Of a stretch of 64,000 bases of DNA, positions 25,709-34,326 are shown piece after piece. A program made the translations under genes and the position numbers. Origin of the DNA: Propionibacteriaceae bacterium (lineage in GTDB: Bacteria; Actinomycetota; Actinomycetes; Propionibacteriales; Propionibacteriaceae); the NCBI GenBank assembly GCA_017306015.1, contig JAFKJK010000026.1:1-64000 (forward strand), given 5' to 3'. Positions within the stretch are counted from its first letter, which is position 1, and each line of letters begins with the position of its first letter. Under the pieces are notes generated by a model. That model worked only from the letters and a program-made list of their open reading frames with translations, was not told where the DNA came from and ran no database searches.

Positions 25709-28462
25709 TCAGAAGCCGTGGCGGGCTCGGCTGGCCTGCTCCTGGGAACGGAACAGGCCGAAGCGGGGCAGGAACTTGTCCCAGTCGATGGCGTGGCTGT
25801 CGATCTCCGGGCCGTCGATGCAGGCGTGCTTGCGGACGAGCTTGCCGTCCTCGACGGTCGGGACCATGCAGGCGCCACACATCCCGGTTGCATCAACCAT
25901 GATGGAGTTCAGGCTCGCCACCGTCGGCACGCCGTACGGCTTGGTCAGGTCTGAGACCGCGCGCATCATCATCGGCGGTCCGATCGTGACCACCTCGGCG
26001 ATCTCGCGTCCGTCCCCTGCCTGATTGGCCTTGAGCATCTCCTCCAGCGGCGTCGTCACGAACCCCTGGACGCCGTACGACCCGTCGTTGGTGGCGTAGA
26101 TCACCTCCAGCTGGTCACCGAACTCCTCCTTGATCCGACCGATGCGCTCGTCCGCGCCGTCCCAGAACATCAGGTCGGCGTTGCGGAAGCCGGAGATCAG
26201 CGTGACGTGGTTGCCCAGCCTCAGGTGCTCCCGCATGATCGGGTAGACCGGCGGCAGGCCGAGCCCGCCTGCGGTGAAGACCACGGTCGGAGCCTGCCCC
26301 GAGCCTGACTCGGCGTCGTAGTGGTGCAACTCGCTCGGCCGGCCCAGCGGCCCGGCAACCCCGGCGAGTGCCTGGCCCACGTGCATGTTGTTGATCTTCA
26401 GCGTGGACGTGCCCATGCCCTGCACGACCAGGGTGATCGTGCCCGCCTTCGCGTCCCAGTCGGCCAGGGTCAACGGGATCAGCTCGCCGTGCGGCTCCGG
26501 CAGCACCCGGACGAACTGGCCGGCGCGGGCGCTGGCTGCGATCACCGGCGCCCGGACGGTGAACTCCTCGATGCCCTCGCTCAGATGCGTCTTGGCGACG
26601 ATGACGGGGAGCTCGGCAGCGGTGTCGGTGTAGTCCAGCGCGCTCCGCACCCGGTCGGCGATCTCCTGCGGGCTCATCTCGCCGATCGCCGCGGCGATCT
26701 CGTGTGCCGCCGCACGGCCGTCGCCGGCAGCCCGGATCGCGGTCGAACCGCCGCGGGCGGCGTCCCCACCGGTGTAGACACCCTCGAGTGTGGTCTCCTT
26801 CGAGGTCTCGTCCTTCTGCAGGATCGTGCCCCACCTGGACGTGCCCAGCCGGGGCTCGGAGTCCTTGATGATCGGGTTGGCCGCGTTGCCGAGCGCCATG
26901 ATCACCAGGTCGGCGTCCAACTCCTCGGTCTCTCCGGTGGGCACCGGACGCCGGCGTCCGGTCTCGTCGGGCTCGCCCAGCCCCATCACCTCGACGATCG
27001 CCTTGGTGACGAAGTGGGTCTTGTCGTCCCCGACGAACTCACAGGGGGAGCGCAGCACGGCCAGCTCGATGCCCTCCTCGAGGGCGTGCTCCAGCTCCTC
27101 GACCCGGGCCGGCATCTCGGCCTGGGTGCGCCGGTAGACGATGGTGACGTTGCCGCCGAGGCGGCGGGCGGTGCGCGCGGCGTCCATCGCGGTGTTGCCG
27201 CCGCCGATGACGAGCACCTGCCGGTCGCGGACGGCGGGCAGCGGGGTCTCGTAGCCGCCCCGGTGTCCCTGCATGAGGTTCACCCGGGTGAGGAACTCAT
27301 TGGCACTCATCACGTTCAGCAGGTGCTCGCCGGGCACGTTCATGAACCGGGGGAGGCCCGCGCCCGAGCCGACGAAGACCTTCACGAAGCCGGCCTCGCG
27401 CAGCTGCTCGAGGGTGGCGGTCTTGCCGACCACGAAGTTGGTGACGAACCGTCCGCCGAGCAGTTTCACCTTCGTCACGACGTCGTCGATCAGGCTGTTC
27501 GGCAGTCGGAACTCGGGAATGCCGTAGCGCAGCACCCCGCCGAGCTCGTGGAACGCCTCGAACACCGTCACCGGGTAGCCCTCGACCGCGAGCAGGTTCG
27601 CCGTGATCAGCCCGGACGGCCCGGAGCCGACGATCGCGACCGGCGGCAGGGTGGCCTTCTTCCACGGGTCCGGACGGCCGGAGTACCGCTGCTGCACCCC
27701 GCCGGGGTTGGCCAGTTTGTCCCACTCGGGCAGGAACCACTCGACCTGGCCGATGCTCATCGGATGGCCCTTGTGGATGCACTGTCCCTGGCACTGCAGT
27801 TCCTGCGGGCACACCCGTCCGGTGACGTTCGGGAGCGGGTTGCAGTCGTCGAGGATCCGCAGGGCCTCGGCGAACCGTCCCTCGCCGATCAGCTCGAACA
27901 TCTTGGGGATGTTGATCTGCACCGGACAGCCACCCTGCGGCTCGTGCTTCCCGACGATCAGGGTGCCGACGACGCACTCCTCCTTGACGCACTGCCGGTC
28001 GCGGAGCGCCTCCAGCCAGACGAACAGCTCGACCTCACGCCGGGAGTAGCCCAGGTCGAGGTAGCCGAGATAGCCCTTGTTGACCAGCTCGAAATCGGTC
28101 GAACGCTCGTCGGCTGTGCGGATGTACGGGCCCATCCCGTTGTTGGACGGCCAGCTCTGGCTCATCCCGGCGAACATCGGGTAGCGGTCGGACAGGTACT
28201 TGTCCAGCGCCTTGACGAACAGCCGCTTGCGGCCCAGGGGCACGTCCCACAGGAACCGCATCAGCACGGTGGACGCGTCGTCGCCGCGAAGCAGGGTCTC
28301 CCACATCGCCAGCGTGAACTCCCGGCTGAGTTCCGGCTGCTTGAACTCCCACGCCACCGCCTCCATGCCGTCGGCGGTGAACAGCTCGCGGAAGGCCCTC
28401 GGGTCGGCCGAGAGCCGGCGTTCCAGCAGGTCCAGCTGGTGGTGGTGCAGCAGCTCGGTCAT
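25709..28462 (-). CDS. NfnAB-like fused NAD(P)H:ferredoxin oxidoreductase (GltD-type + PyrK-type)
   Basis: A 917-aa flavo-iron-sulfur protein. Residues 1-150 form a helical domain I do not recognise. A GltD-like region follows with cysteines at 158, 163, 179, 207, 218, 224 and 228 (GGCPVQINIP, GRVCPQELQC), the FAD loop VGSGPSG near 280, and an NAD(P) loop VIGGGNTAMDAA near 430, matching NfnB/SudA. From about 640 a PyrK/NfnA-like ferredoxin reductase domain ends in VDATGMCGACMV and KHACIDGPEIDSHAIDWD, with an Asp plus three Cys as in the NfnA [2Fe-2S] site. In known Nfn enzymes these are two subunits; here they are one chain. The start overlaps the PFOR stop (ATGA), so the two are made together. 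Transhydrogenation or bifurcation is inferred, not shown. Confidence 0.82.
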   Translation of the reverse strand: MTELLHHHQLDLLERRLSADPRAFRELFTADGMEAVAWEFKQPELSREFTLAMWETLLRGDDASTVLMRFLWDVPLGRKRLFVKALDKYLSDRYPMFAGMSQSWPSNNGMGPYIRTADERSTDFELVNKGYLGYLDLGYSRREVELFVWLEALRDRQCVKEECVVGTLIVGKHEPQGGCPVQINIPKMFELIGEGRFAEALRILDDCNPLPNVTGRVCPQELQCQGQCIHKGHPMSIGQVEWFLPEWDKLANPGGVQQRYSGRPDPWKKATLPPVAIVGSGPSGLITANLLAVEGYPVTVFEAFHELGGVLRYGIPEFRLPNSLIDDVVTKVKLLGGRFVTNFVVGKTATLEQLREAGFVKVFVGSGAGLPRFMNVPGEHLLNVMSANEFLTRVNLMQGHRGGYETPLPAVRDRQVLVIGGGNTAMDAARTARRLGGNVTIVYRRTQAEMPARVEELEHALEEGIELAVLRSPCEFVGDDKTHFVTKAIVEVMGLGEPDETGRRRPVPTGETEELDADLVIMALGNAANPIIKDSEPRLGTSRWGTILQKDETSKETTLEGVYTGGDAARGGSTAIRAAGDGRAAAHEIAAAIGEMSPQEIADRVRSALDYTDTAAELPVIVAKTHLSEGIEEFTVRAPVIAASARAGQFVRVLPEPHGELIPLTLADWDAKAGTITLVVQGMGTSTLKINNMHVGQALAGVAGPLGRPSELHHYDAESGSGQAPTVVFTAGGLGLPPVYPIMREHLRLGNHVTLISGFRNADLMFWDGADERIGRIKEEFGDQLEVIYATNDGSYGVQGFVTTPLEEMLKANQAGDGREIAEVVTIGPPMMMRAVSDLTKPYGVPTVASLNSIMVDATGMCGACMVPTVEDGKLVRKHACIDGPEIDSHAIDWDKFLPRFGLFRSQEQASRARHGF

Positions 28463-31400
28463 TGGATGATCTCCGCGTCGCAACTGGCCTTGACCCGGGT
28501 GATCGTGGCCTTGATCTGCGGGGTGATCTCCAGACCGACCCACGACTTGGGACGCATCCGCGCGACCGTCTGGGGCACGCCCTCGACCACGATCGTGGTC
28601 TTCTCGAACAGCTGCGGCAGTTCCTGGTAGCAGGTGGCGCAGTCGTTGCACTTCGGCTCGTCGGCCGGGTCGAGGAAGATCGGCGGCGGCGCGTCCTCGG
28701 CGACGACAGCCGGCCCGGACGGGGGAGCGGACGGGGCCAGCCCCAGGCCGAGCTGGAGGGTCCCGGTGGGCGCCTTGCTGGCCGTGGCCAGGTCGGCCAT
28801 CGCGGCGGCGATGCTGTCCAGGGCGGCCTCGCGGGCGTCCACGGCCTCGGAATGCCGGCCGATCCAGGCGTCCAGTTCGGCCTTGTGCTCGGCGCTCAGC
28901 TTGGCGTCGGTCTCGCCGGCCAGGAACTGGAGGGTCTGCCAGTACTGCTTGCGGTCCTCGACGAGCGCCACGATGGCCGGCGAGCAGGCCATCCGGGCCA
29001 GGTGCCCGGCCCGGTCGGTCATGTACACGAACGGCACCTTGCCGACCCGCTCCTTGGCGTCGAGCTCGACATAGGCGGCGATCGGGGTGGCTCCGTCCTC
29101 CTCGTAGGCGGCCAGCCAGCGGAACTGCTTGGCGAAGCGGCCCTCGCCGACGGCGAAGTCGGCCGGGGTCAGCTCGCGCTGCATCAGTTGCGCCTGGCCC
29201 TGGGCGTCGGTGTAGACCAGCGTTCCGGTCGTCCAGAGCTTGTCGATCTCCGGGTTCCCGTCGAGGTCGAACCGGTCGGTCACCGACTCGCCGCGGCGCG
29301 GGTCGTGGATGAACAGCGGGGCCATCCGGGTCTCCACGGCCAGCCGCGAGCGGGCGTTGGCCTGATCCTCGGGCAGCCCGTTCTCGGTGTCACAAGGGGT
29401 GTTGGCCACCATCAGGGACGCCCCGGCGGTGTAGCCGAGCATCTCCGCCGTCGCCCGCAGGAAGTGGCCGTGGAAGGCCGCCGCCGTCGCGCAGACGTAG
29501 ACGTTGGGGTGGAACGCGGCGAGCAGGCCGAGCTCCTTGCGGGACTCGGACTTGCCCTGGTGGGCGCTGCCGAACCGGGCGAGGTCGGCGTCCTGGCCGG
29601 AGAAGCTGGCCGTCGAGGCCTGGCCGCCGGTGTTGGAGTAGCCGCCCGAGTCCAGCACCAGCACGTTGATCGGCGTGCCGCCGGCCAGCACCCGCGACAT
29701 CGCGCCGAAGCCGATGTCGAAGGCGGCCCCGTCGCCGCTGATCGAGAACACCGCCGGGATCAGGGCCAGCTCGTCCGGGGTGAAGTCGCGCCAGGACAGC
29801 TTCGCCAGCGACTTGTCGTCGGCGCTGGCGTCGTAGTCGGCATCCAGCTCGAGCCGGGCGACGCGGAGCGCCTTGACCTCCTCGACCAGGCCGGAGACCA
29901 GACCCTCGAAGATGCCGGCGGCCAGCGGCTGGGCGTCCTGGAACAGCCCGTTCACCCACGGGTCGAGGTAGGGCGAGTACGGCATCGTGGACGCGTAGAC
30001 GCTCGAACATCCGGTGGAGTTGGCGATCACCATCGAGGACGGGCCGTCGCCGGTGGGACCGGACTCGTACAGGTACAGCCTCCGCTCCAACGTGGCGATG
30101 GTCGCGCTCACCCGGGCGTTGCGCGGGTCGGTCGGCTTGAGGGTCGCCAACAGCCCGTGCAGTTCGCCGAGGATCTGCTCCAGTTCGGCGATATGGGCCG
30201 CGCGGCGGGTGTCGCCGAGCCGGTGCGCCAGCGCGGTCACGAGGTGGGTCGCGGTGACCTCGCCGCATCCCCTGCAGGCGCCGTGGCCGCCGGTGATGGC
30301 GTAGTAGTCGGAGCGGTTCAACAGGATCCGCTTGATGTCACCGCCGGGCACCAGCGCGTCCGTGGTGACCCTGGACGGGCTGTCGGGCAGTTGGGTGAGA
30401 CGTTCGAAGCGCCCTTCCAGCATGGCCAGCAGGGGCGCGTCCTGGTCGGTCGCGGCGAGGGCGTCGGGACCGCACACGTCCACGCACTCCAGGCAACCCG
30501 TGCACTTCCACGGGTCGACGACTGCGGAGAACAGGACGCCGTCGCCGGCCGAGGACCGCTCGATGGTGTCGAATAGCGGACGGGTGCGCGCCACCGGGAA
30601 CGCGGCGAAGGCGGCCAGTACCGCCTCGGCCTGCTCGGACGGCAGCTGCCGTTCCTCCGGCAGCGCGGCCAGCGCCTGACGGGCGGCCGCGGGCAGGTCG
30701 TCCAGCTTCGGGTCGGCCAGCAGCGCCGCACGAATGCCGGCCGCCCAGTCCGGAACGATCGCGTACGCAGCAGCCCGCTCGGCGCCGGCCAGCCCGGCCG
30801 CCTCCAGGGCGGAGCCGAGCAGGTCGGTGATCTCGTGGGCCGTGTTCGGGATCGCGTTGTCGGGGCAGGCCAGTGCGCACTCCATGCACGCGGTGCAGGC
30901 GGCCGGGTCGAACACGGGGACGGTGCGCCGGAAGATGCCCTTGTTCTTCCCAGCACCGGTGCCGACCGGCATGAACATGCCGGTGCCCGGCAGCACGGGG
31001 GCCTCGCTGATCGTCCCGTCCCGGAACGGCCGGGCGACGATCTCCTCGTAGTAGCCGGGGTCGAACAGTCCACTGGAGCGCTCGCGGCCGACGGCTGGCG
31101 TCATCAGCGCGGACAACGCTGTCCTTGCGCTGATGACGGGCTCAGCGTCGATCGCCTCGAAGGCGGGGTCGGCATAGTCGACGGCGACGGCACGCATGCC
31201 GTCCCGGATCACGGCCATGTTGGCGTCCACGACCCGGTCGCCGCGGCGTCCGAACTTCTTGGCGAGCTCAGCGCGGACCTCGGCCTCGAGCTGCTCGGGC
31301 GAGCCGGACCCGGAGCCGGTGACCTTGCCGAGGATGGCGCCGATGAACGCGATGCCCATCATCCGGGTCTGCAGTTCGGGGTTCGGGGCGTGCTTGCGGG

Positions 31401-33438
31401 CGATCGCGAACGCGTCCACGACGTAGAACCTGATGCCGCGCTCGCGGATCATCCGGCGGCCGTAGGCCGGCAGGCTGCGCCACACCTCGACCGGCGACAG
31501 GTCGGACTGCATGATCAGCGTCCCGCCGGCCACCAGGCCCTTCAGCGGATTGGTGTGGGCGAACACCTGGTGGTCGGGTGCGACCACGACCTCGACGTCC
31601 TCGAGTTCGGCGTTGGTGAGCAGCACCGGCTCCGGCGACAGCGTGATGTAGTAGTTGGTCGCCGCCCCCGACTTCTCCGAGCCGTACTTCGGGGCCGACT
31701 TGGAGTGCATCTTGAGCAGGCCGCTGAGCAGGTCGGTGAGGAGCTTCCCGGTCGCGACCGTCCCGTAGCCGCCGACGGAGTGGAACCGGATCCGCAGCGC
31801 CGCGTCCGGCAGCACCTTCGGGTTGTCCTCCGTCGTCAGGGCCATCGACTCGGTCTCGGGGTACGCCGAGCGCATCTTCGCCTGGATCTCGGCCAGCGCG
31901 GGGGTGGGGTTCTCGGTGAAGAACTGCGAGCCGAGGTAGACCAGTGGGGCGCCGTCCGGGGCGGCCATGTTCTTCACGGCCGCGACGATGTGCCGGGGCT
32001 GGACGTCGTGGCCGCCCAGGCCGAAGATCGCCGTGGTCAGCTTCGGGATCGCACCGATCGCCGGGACGTCGGGGTACGGACGGCGGGCCTTGCCGGCGTC
32101 GGCGTTCGCGCGGGCGTGCAGCAGTGCCTGGTTGACCAGGCGGGTCAGCGCGGTGTCGTCGGAGCGTTCGAGGATCATCACGGCCCGCGCCGTCCCGATG
32201 GCGGCGATCACTTCGGCCTCCGGGAACGGCTGCAGCAGCTTGACCGAGATCACGCCGACCTTCGCACCGATGCTGCGCAGGTACGGCTGGACGGCGCGGA
32301 CGTCGTCGGTGATCGAGCCGAGGCCGATGACGACGAGGTCGGCGTCCTCGCAGCCGTAGGAGAGCACCGGCGCGTACTCGCGTCCGGTCAGGTCGGTGTA
32401 CTCGGCCATCGCCTGCCGGACCAGGGCAGGGACGGCGCTGGCGAAGTGGGTGCGGTGGTCGGCCGAGCCGGCCTGGAAGTCGGGCTGGTTCTGGACGGCA
32501 CCGGTCAGGCCGGGGTTGTGCGGGTCGACCAGCGCGGGGACGAGTTGCCGCGTCCCCTTGGCCGGGGCATTCAGCCACTGCCGCCGCCACTGGGGCCGGC
32601 GGGACTCGGGCACCCAGGCCAGCGTCTTGCCGACCAGCTTGCCCTCGGCGTCGGCCTCGACGGCTTCGGCGTTCGCCTCGAGGTGCTTGCGGAGGGCTGC
32701 GACGTCGCCGGCGGCGAAGTCGTCGGCGTGCCGTTCGAGGTAGCGGACGAGCTGGTGGACGCGACCCTTGGCGCCGAACAGGACCTCCTGAGCGACGGTC
32801 GGGCAGGCGATCCGTCCGGCCGGGTCGCCGAGGTAGGTGCGCAGCAGTGCGGGCTCGGGCAGGAGCGCCTCGCTCATCACGTGGCTGGTGGCGAAGCCGT
32901 CCATGGTGTTGGCGACGGGGATCAGCGACAGGGCGGCGGTGCGGTAGGAGATCGCGGCCAGGTCGGCGGCCTCCTGCGGGTTCGACCCGAACAGGATCGT
33001 GTAGCCGGCCGGCAGCAGGGCGTAGATGTCGTCGTGGCCGGCCATCACGTTGAGAGAGTGCTTGGTGACCACGCGGGCGGCGACCTGGAGGACGAAGCCG
33101 CCGATCTTCTTGCCGACGGTGACGTAGTGGGACTCCAGGCCGTAGAGGATGCCCTGGCTGGAGGAGGCGTTGGAGATGTAGTTGCCGCCGGTCAGTGCGG
33201 CGCCGAGGGCGCCGGACTGGGCGGAGTGCTCGCCCTCCGTCTCGACGAAGAAGGGATGCTTGCCGAAGACGTTCACCTGGCCCTCTGCCCGAGCGGCCTC
33301 GAACAGCTCCGAGATCTCGGTGGACGGAGTGATCGGGTAGCCGATCACCCCTCCGCAGACGTTCTTCATGACGTACGCGACGGCACCGTTGCCGTTGATA
33401 ACGTCGGGCGTGCCTGGGAAGGGCGGCTGAACAGCCAT
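28459..33438 (-). CDS. nifJ: Pyruvate:ferredoxin (flavodoxin) oxidoreductase, extended form
   Basis: A 1659-aa single-chain PFOR, converting pyruvate and CoA to acetyl-CoA, CO2 and reduced ferredoxin. Usual length is about 1170-1200 aa. Domain order: N-terminal pyrimidine-binding domain (GYPITPSTEISEL, then SSQGILYGLES), transketolase C-like and gamma domains to about 800, two [4Fe-4S] motifs near 850 (CTACMECALACPD) and 980 (CTGCLECVDVCGPD) separated by about 130 residues instead of a few tens, then CRGCGE and the thiamine diphosphate site GDGAAFDIG near 1232 with GGYSNTGGQAS. A further C-terminal extension carries CNDCATC near 1597 and a late Cys, an extra ferredoxin-like domain. The ATG at 33438 has an AGGATCC-type site. 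It is coupled to the Nfn-like gene. Confidence 0.92.
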   Translation of the reverse strand: MAVQPPFPGTPDVINGNGAVAYVMKNVCGGVIGYPITPSTEISELFEAARAEGQVNVFGKHPFFVETEGEHSAQSGALGAALTGGNYISNASSSQGILYGLESHYVTVGKKIGGFVLQVAARVVTKHSLNVMAGHDDIYALLPAGYTILFGSNPQEAADLAAISYRTAALSLIPVANTMDGFATSHVMSEALLPEPALLRTYLGDPAGRIACPTVAQEVLFGAKGRVHQLVRYLERHADDFAAGDVAALRKHLEANAEAVEADAEGKLVGKTLAWVPESRRPQWRRQWLNAPAKGTRQLVPALVDPHNPGLTGAVQNQPDFQAGSADHRTHFASAVPALVRQAMAEYTDLTGREYAPVLSYGCEDADLVVIGLGSITDDVRAVQPYLRSIGAKVGVISVKLLQPFPEAEVIAAIGTARAVMILERSDDTALTRLVNQALLHARANADAGKARRPYPDVPAIGAIPKLTTAIFGLGGHDVQPRHIVAAVKNMAAPDGAPLVYLGSQFFTENPTPALAEIQAKMRSAYPETESMALTTEDNPKVLPDAALRIRFHSVGGYGTVATGKLLTDLLSGLLKMHSKSAPKYGSEKSGAATNYYITLSPEPVLLTNAELEDVEVVVAPDHQVFAHTNPLKGLVAGGTLIMQSDLSPVEVWRSLPAYGRRMIRERGIRFYVVDAFAIARKHAPNPELQTRMMGIAFIGAILGKVTGSGSGSPEQLEAEVRAELAKKFGRRGDRVVDANMAVIRDGMRAVAVDYADPAFEAIDAEPVISARTALSALMTPAVGRERSSGLFDPGYYEEIVARPFRDGTISEAPVLPGTGMFMPVGTGAGKNKGIFRRTVPVFDPAACTACMECALACPDNAIPNTAHEITDLLGSALEAAGLAGAERAAAYAIVPDWAAGIRAALLADPKLDDLPAAARQALAALPEERQLPSEQAEAVLAAFAAFPVARTRPLFDTIERSSAGDGVLFSAVVDPWKCTGCLECVDVCGPDALAATDQDAPLLAMLEGRFERLTQLPDSPSRVTTDALVPGGDIKRILLNRSDYYAITGGHGACRGCGEVTATHLVTALAHRLGDTRRAAHIAELEQILGELHGLLATLKPTDPRNARVSATIATLERRLYLYESGPTGDGPSSMVIANSTGCSSVYASTMPYSPYLDPWVNGLFQDAQPLAAGIFEGLVSGLVEEVKALRVARLELDADYDASADDKSLAKLSWRDFTPDELALIPAVFSISGDGAAFDIGFGAMSRVLAGGTPINVLVLDSGGYSNTGGQASTASFSGQDADLARFGSAHQGKSESRKELGLLAAFHPNVYVCATAAAFHGHFLRATAEMLGYTAGASLMVANTPCDTENGLPEDQANARSRLAVETRMAPLFIHDPRRGESVTDRFDLDGNPEIDKLWTTGTLVYTDAQGQAQLMQRELTPADFAVGEGRFAKQFRWLAAYEEDGATPIAAYVELDAKERVGKVPFVYMTDRAGHLARMACSPAIVALVEDRKQYWQTLQFLAGETDAKLSAEHKAELDAWIGRHSEAVDAREAALDSIAAAMADLATASKAPTGTLQLGLGLAPSAPPSGPAVVAEDAPPPIFLDPADEPKCNDCATCYQELPQLFEKTTIVVEGVPQTVARMRPKSWVGLEITPQIKATITRVKASCDAEIIQ

Positions 33439-33645
33439 CTGGATCCTCCTGCGGAGCCGTGTGGTCAGGGGCGTCCAGCGCGGATGCGGTGCTGGACCTG
33501 CTCTGGCCCGGAGTCACTTCGTGTGGGTCCAAACTACGTTGTTATACGCAATTGTGCACATCGGCGGGCCGAAGGGTGGATACCCCCGGGCGCATGCACG
33601 CTCAGCTGTCGCGGAGTTCGCCGTGCCGGACGGCGCGCTCAGCCG
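33439..33645 (-). promoter_or_regulatory. Upstream region of the PFOR operon
   Basis: The 207 nt before the PFOR gene are lower in GC around 33530-33565. Reading toward PFOR, a TATAAC (complement of 33541-33546) could be a -10 box; just upstream is the palindrome TGTGCACA (33553-33560), which is a possible site for a redox or metabolic regulator. No clear -35 is visible. The assignment is weak. Confidence 0.3.
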
Positions 33646-33897
33646 TCACAACGGCCGCACCCAGTCGGCGATGAAGTCGAAACTGTCCTGGCGGGTCGGA
33701 TGGAACGTGAACTCGACGTGCTGGCCTTCGGTGAGCGAGCGGAAGCCGTCCAGCTCGACGACGCTGAAGTGCGCGAACGCGTCCCGTCCCGGCGGCAGCG
33801 CGTCGCTGCTGATCGCGCCCCAGCCCTTCTCCTCACGCCAGAATCTCACCGCGCCGAGGACGCGCTCGTCGTCGGGGCCGGGTCGGTCGCTGGGCAC
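33646..33897 (-). CDS. Cold-shock domain protein
   Basis: An 83-aa single cold-shock (OB-fold) domain protein. After a charged N-terminal lead, GAVRFWREEKGWGAI corresponds to the RNP1 strand and DAFAHFSVVE to RNP2; GFRSLTEGQHVEF is the usual third-strand region. It differs from the main CspA type by Trp/Arg changes in RNP1 and a C-terminal FIADWVRPL tail, as in several actinobacterial variants. It probably binds single-stranded RNA. It stands alone, upstream of the PFOR promoter region reading the other way along the strand order. Confidence 0.8.
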   Translation of the reverse strand: MPSDRPGPDDERVLGAVRFWREEKGWGAISSDALPPGRDAFAHFSVVELDGFRSLTEGQHVEFTFHPTRQDSFDFIADWVRPL

Positions 33898-34109
33898 ACG
33901 AGAAGGCTAGCTGGCGCGTCGACCCGGAAGCCGCCTGCGAAAGAGTCGACTCGAAGTCCACCCGGACGCAGCACGCCATGACTGCCCGACGGCGCTGCCA
34001 TCCAGTCGTCATCGGTGAGGAACACCTGTGCCACGGTTCCCGTCATCGTCGCCAGGTCGACCTGCAACGGCGGCAGCGCCGTCGCGTCCCCGACGAGGAA
34101 GCTCACCAA
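33898..34109 (-). pseudogene. Remnant of a class I SAM-dependent methyltransferase
   Basis: Reading toward the cold-shock gene, translation gives VGDATALPPL, VDLATMTGTVAQVFLTDDDW and HGVLRPGGLRVDSF. This is the middle of a class I methyltransferase (acidic motif II, post-motif strand and LRPGG motif), but the SAM-binding glycine loop is missing on one side and the C-terminal half is lost on the other. The 5' end abuts a tRNA gene 5 nt away and the frame runs into the cold-shock gene. I read it as a decayed fragment, not a working gene. Confidence 0.6.
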
Positions 34110-34114
34110 CCCAG

Positions 34115-34185
34115 AGCGGATGACGGGAATCGAACCCGCGTAGCCAGTTTGGAAGACTGGGGCTCTACCATTGAGCTACATCCGC
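34115..34185 (-). tRNA. tRNA-Gly (anticodon UCC)
   Basis: The complement folds as a full cloverleaf: acceptor GCGGATG pairs with CATCCGC, D-arm GCTC...GAGC, anticodon stem CCAGT/ACTGG with loop CTTCCAA (anticodon TCC), and T-arm CGGGTTCGATTCCCG. The sequence is close to the usual actinobacterial glycine tRNA with this anticodon. CCA does not appear to be encoded. Confidence 0.95.
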
Positions 34186-34326
34186 GCTGGCGCCCGGCCT
34201 GAGCGAGCCGGATGAAGCTCGAACAGCCCGCGGGTGCGCCGCGGCAGCAGGCTACCCCATCACGCGGGATGCTGATCGCAGACGGACGGGCATCGCGTCC
34301 GCCTCGACCGGAGCAGACGACAGCGA

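Noticed and set aside
30835..33981. 1048-codon open frame on the + strand
   Set aside because: Mirror of the PFOR gene with no domain signature; PFOR on the other strand is certain.
34115..34185. tRNA-Gly as attachment site of a present-day integrated island
   Set aside because: No integrase gene and no second copy of the tRNA 3' end is seen in the flanking 6 kb.
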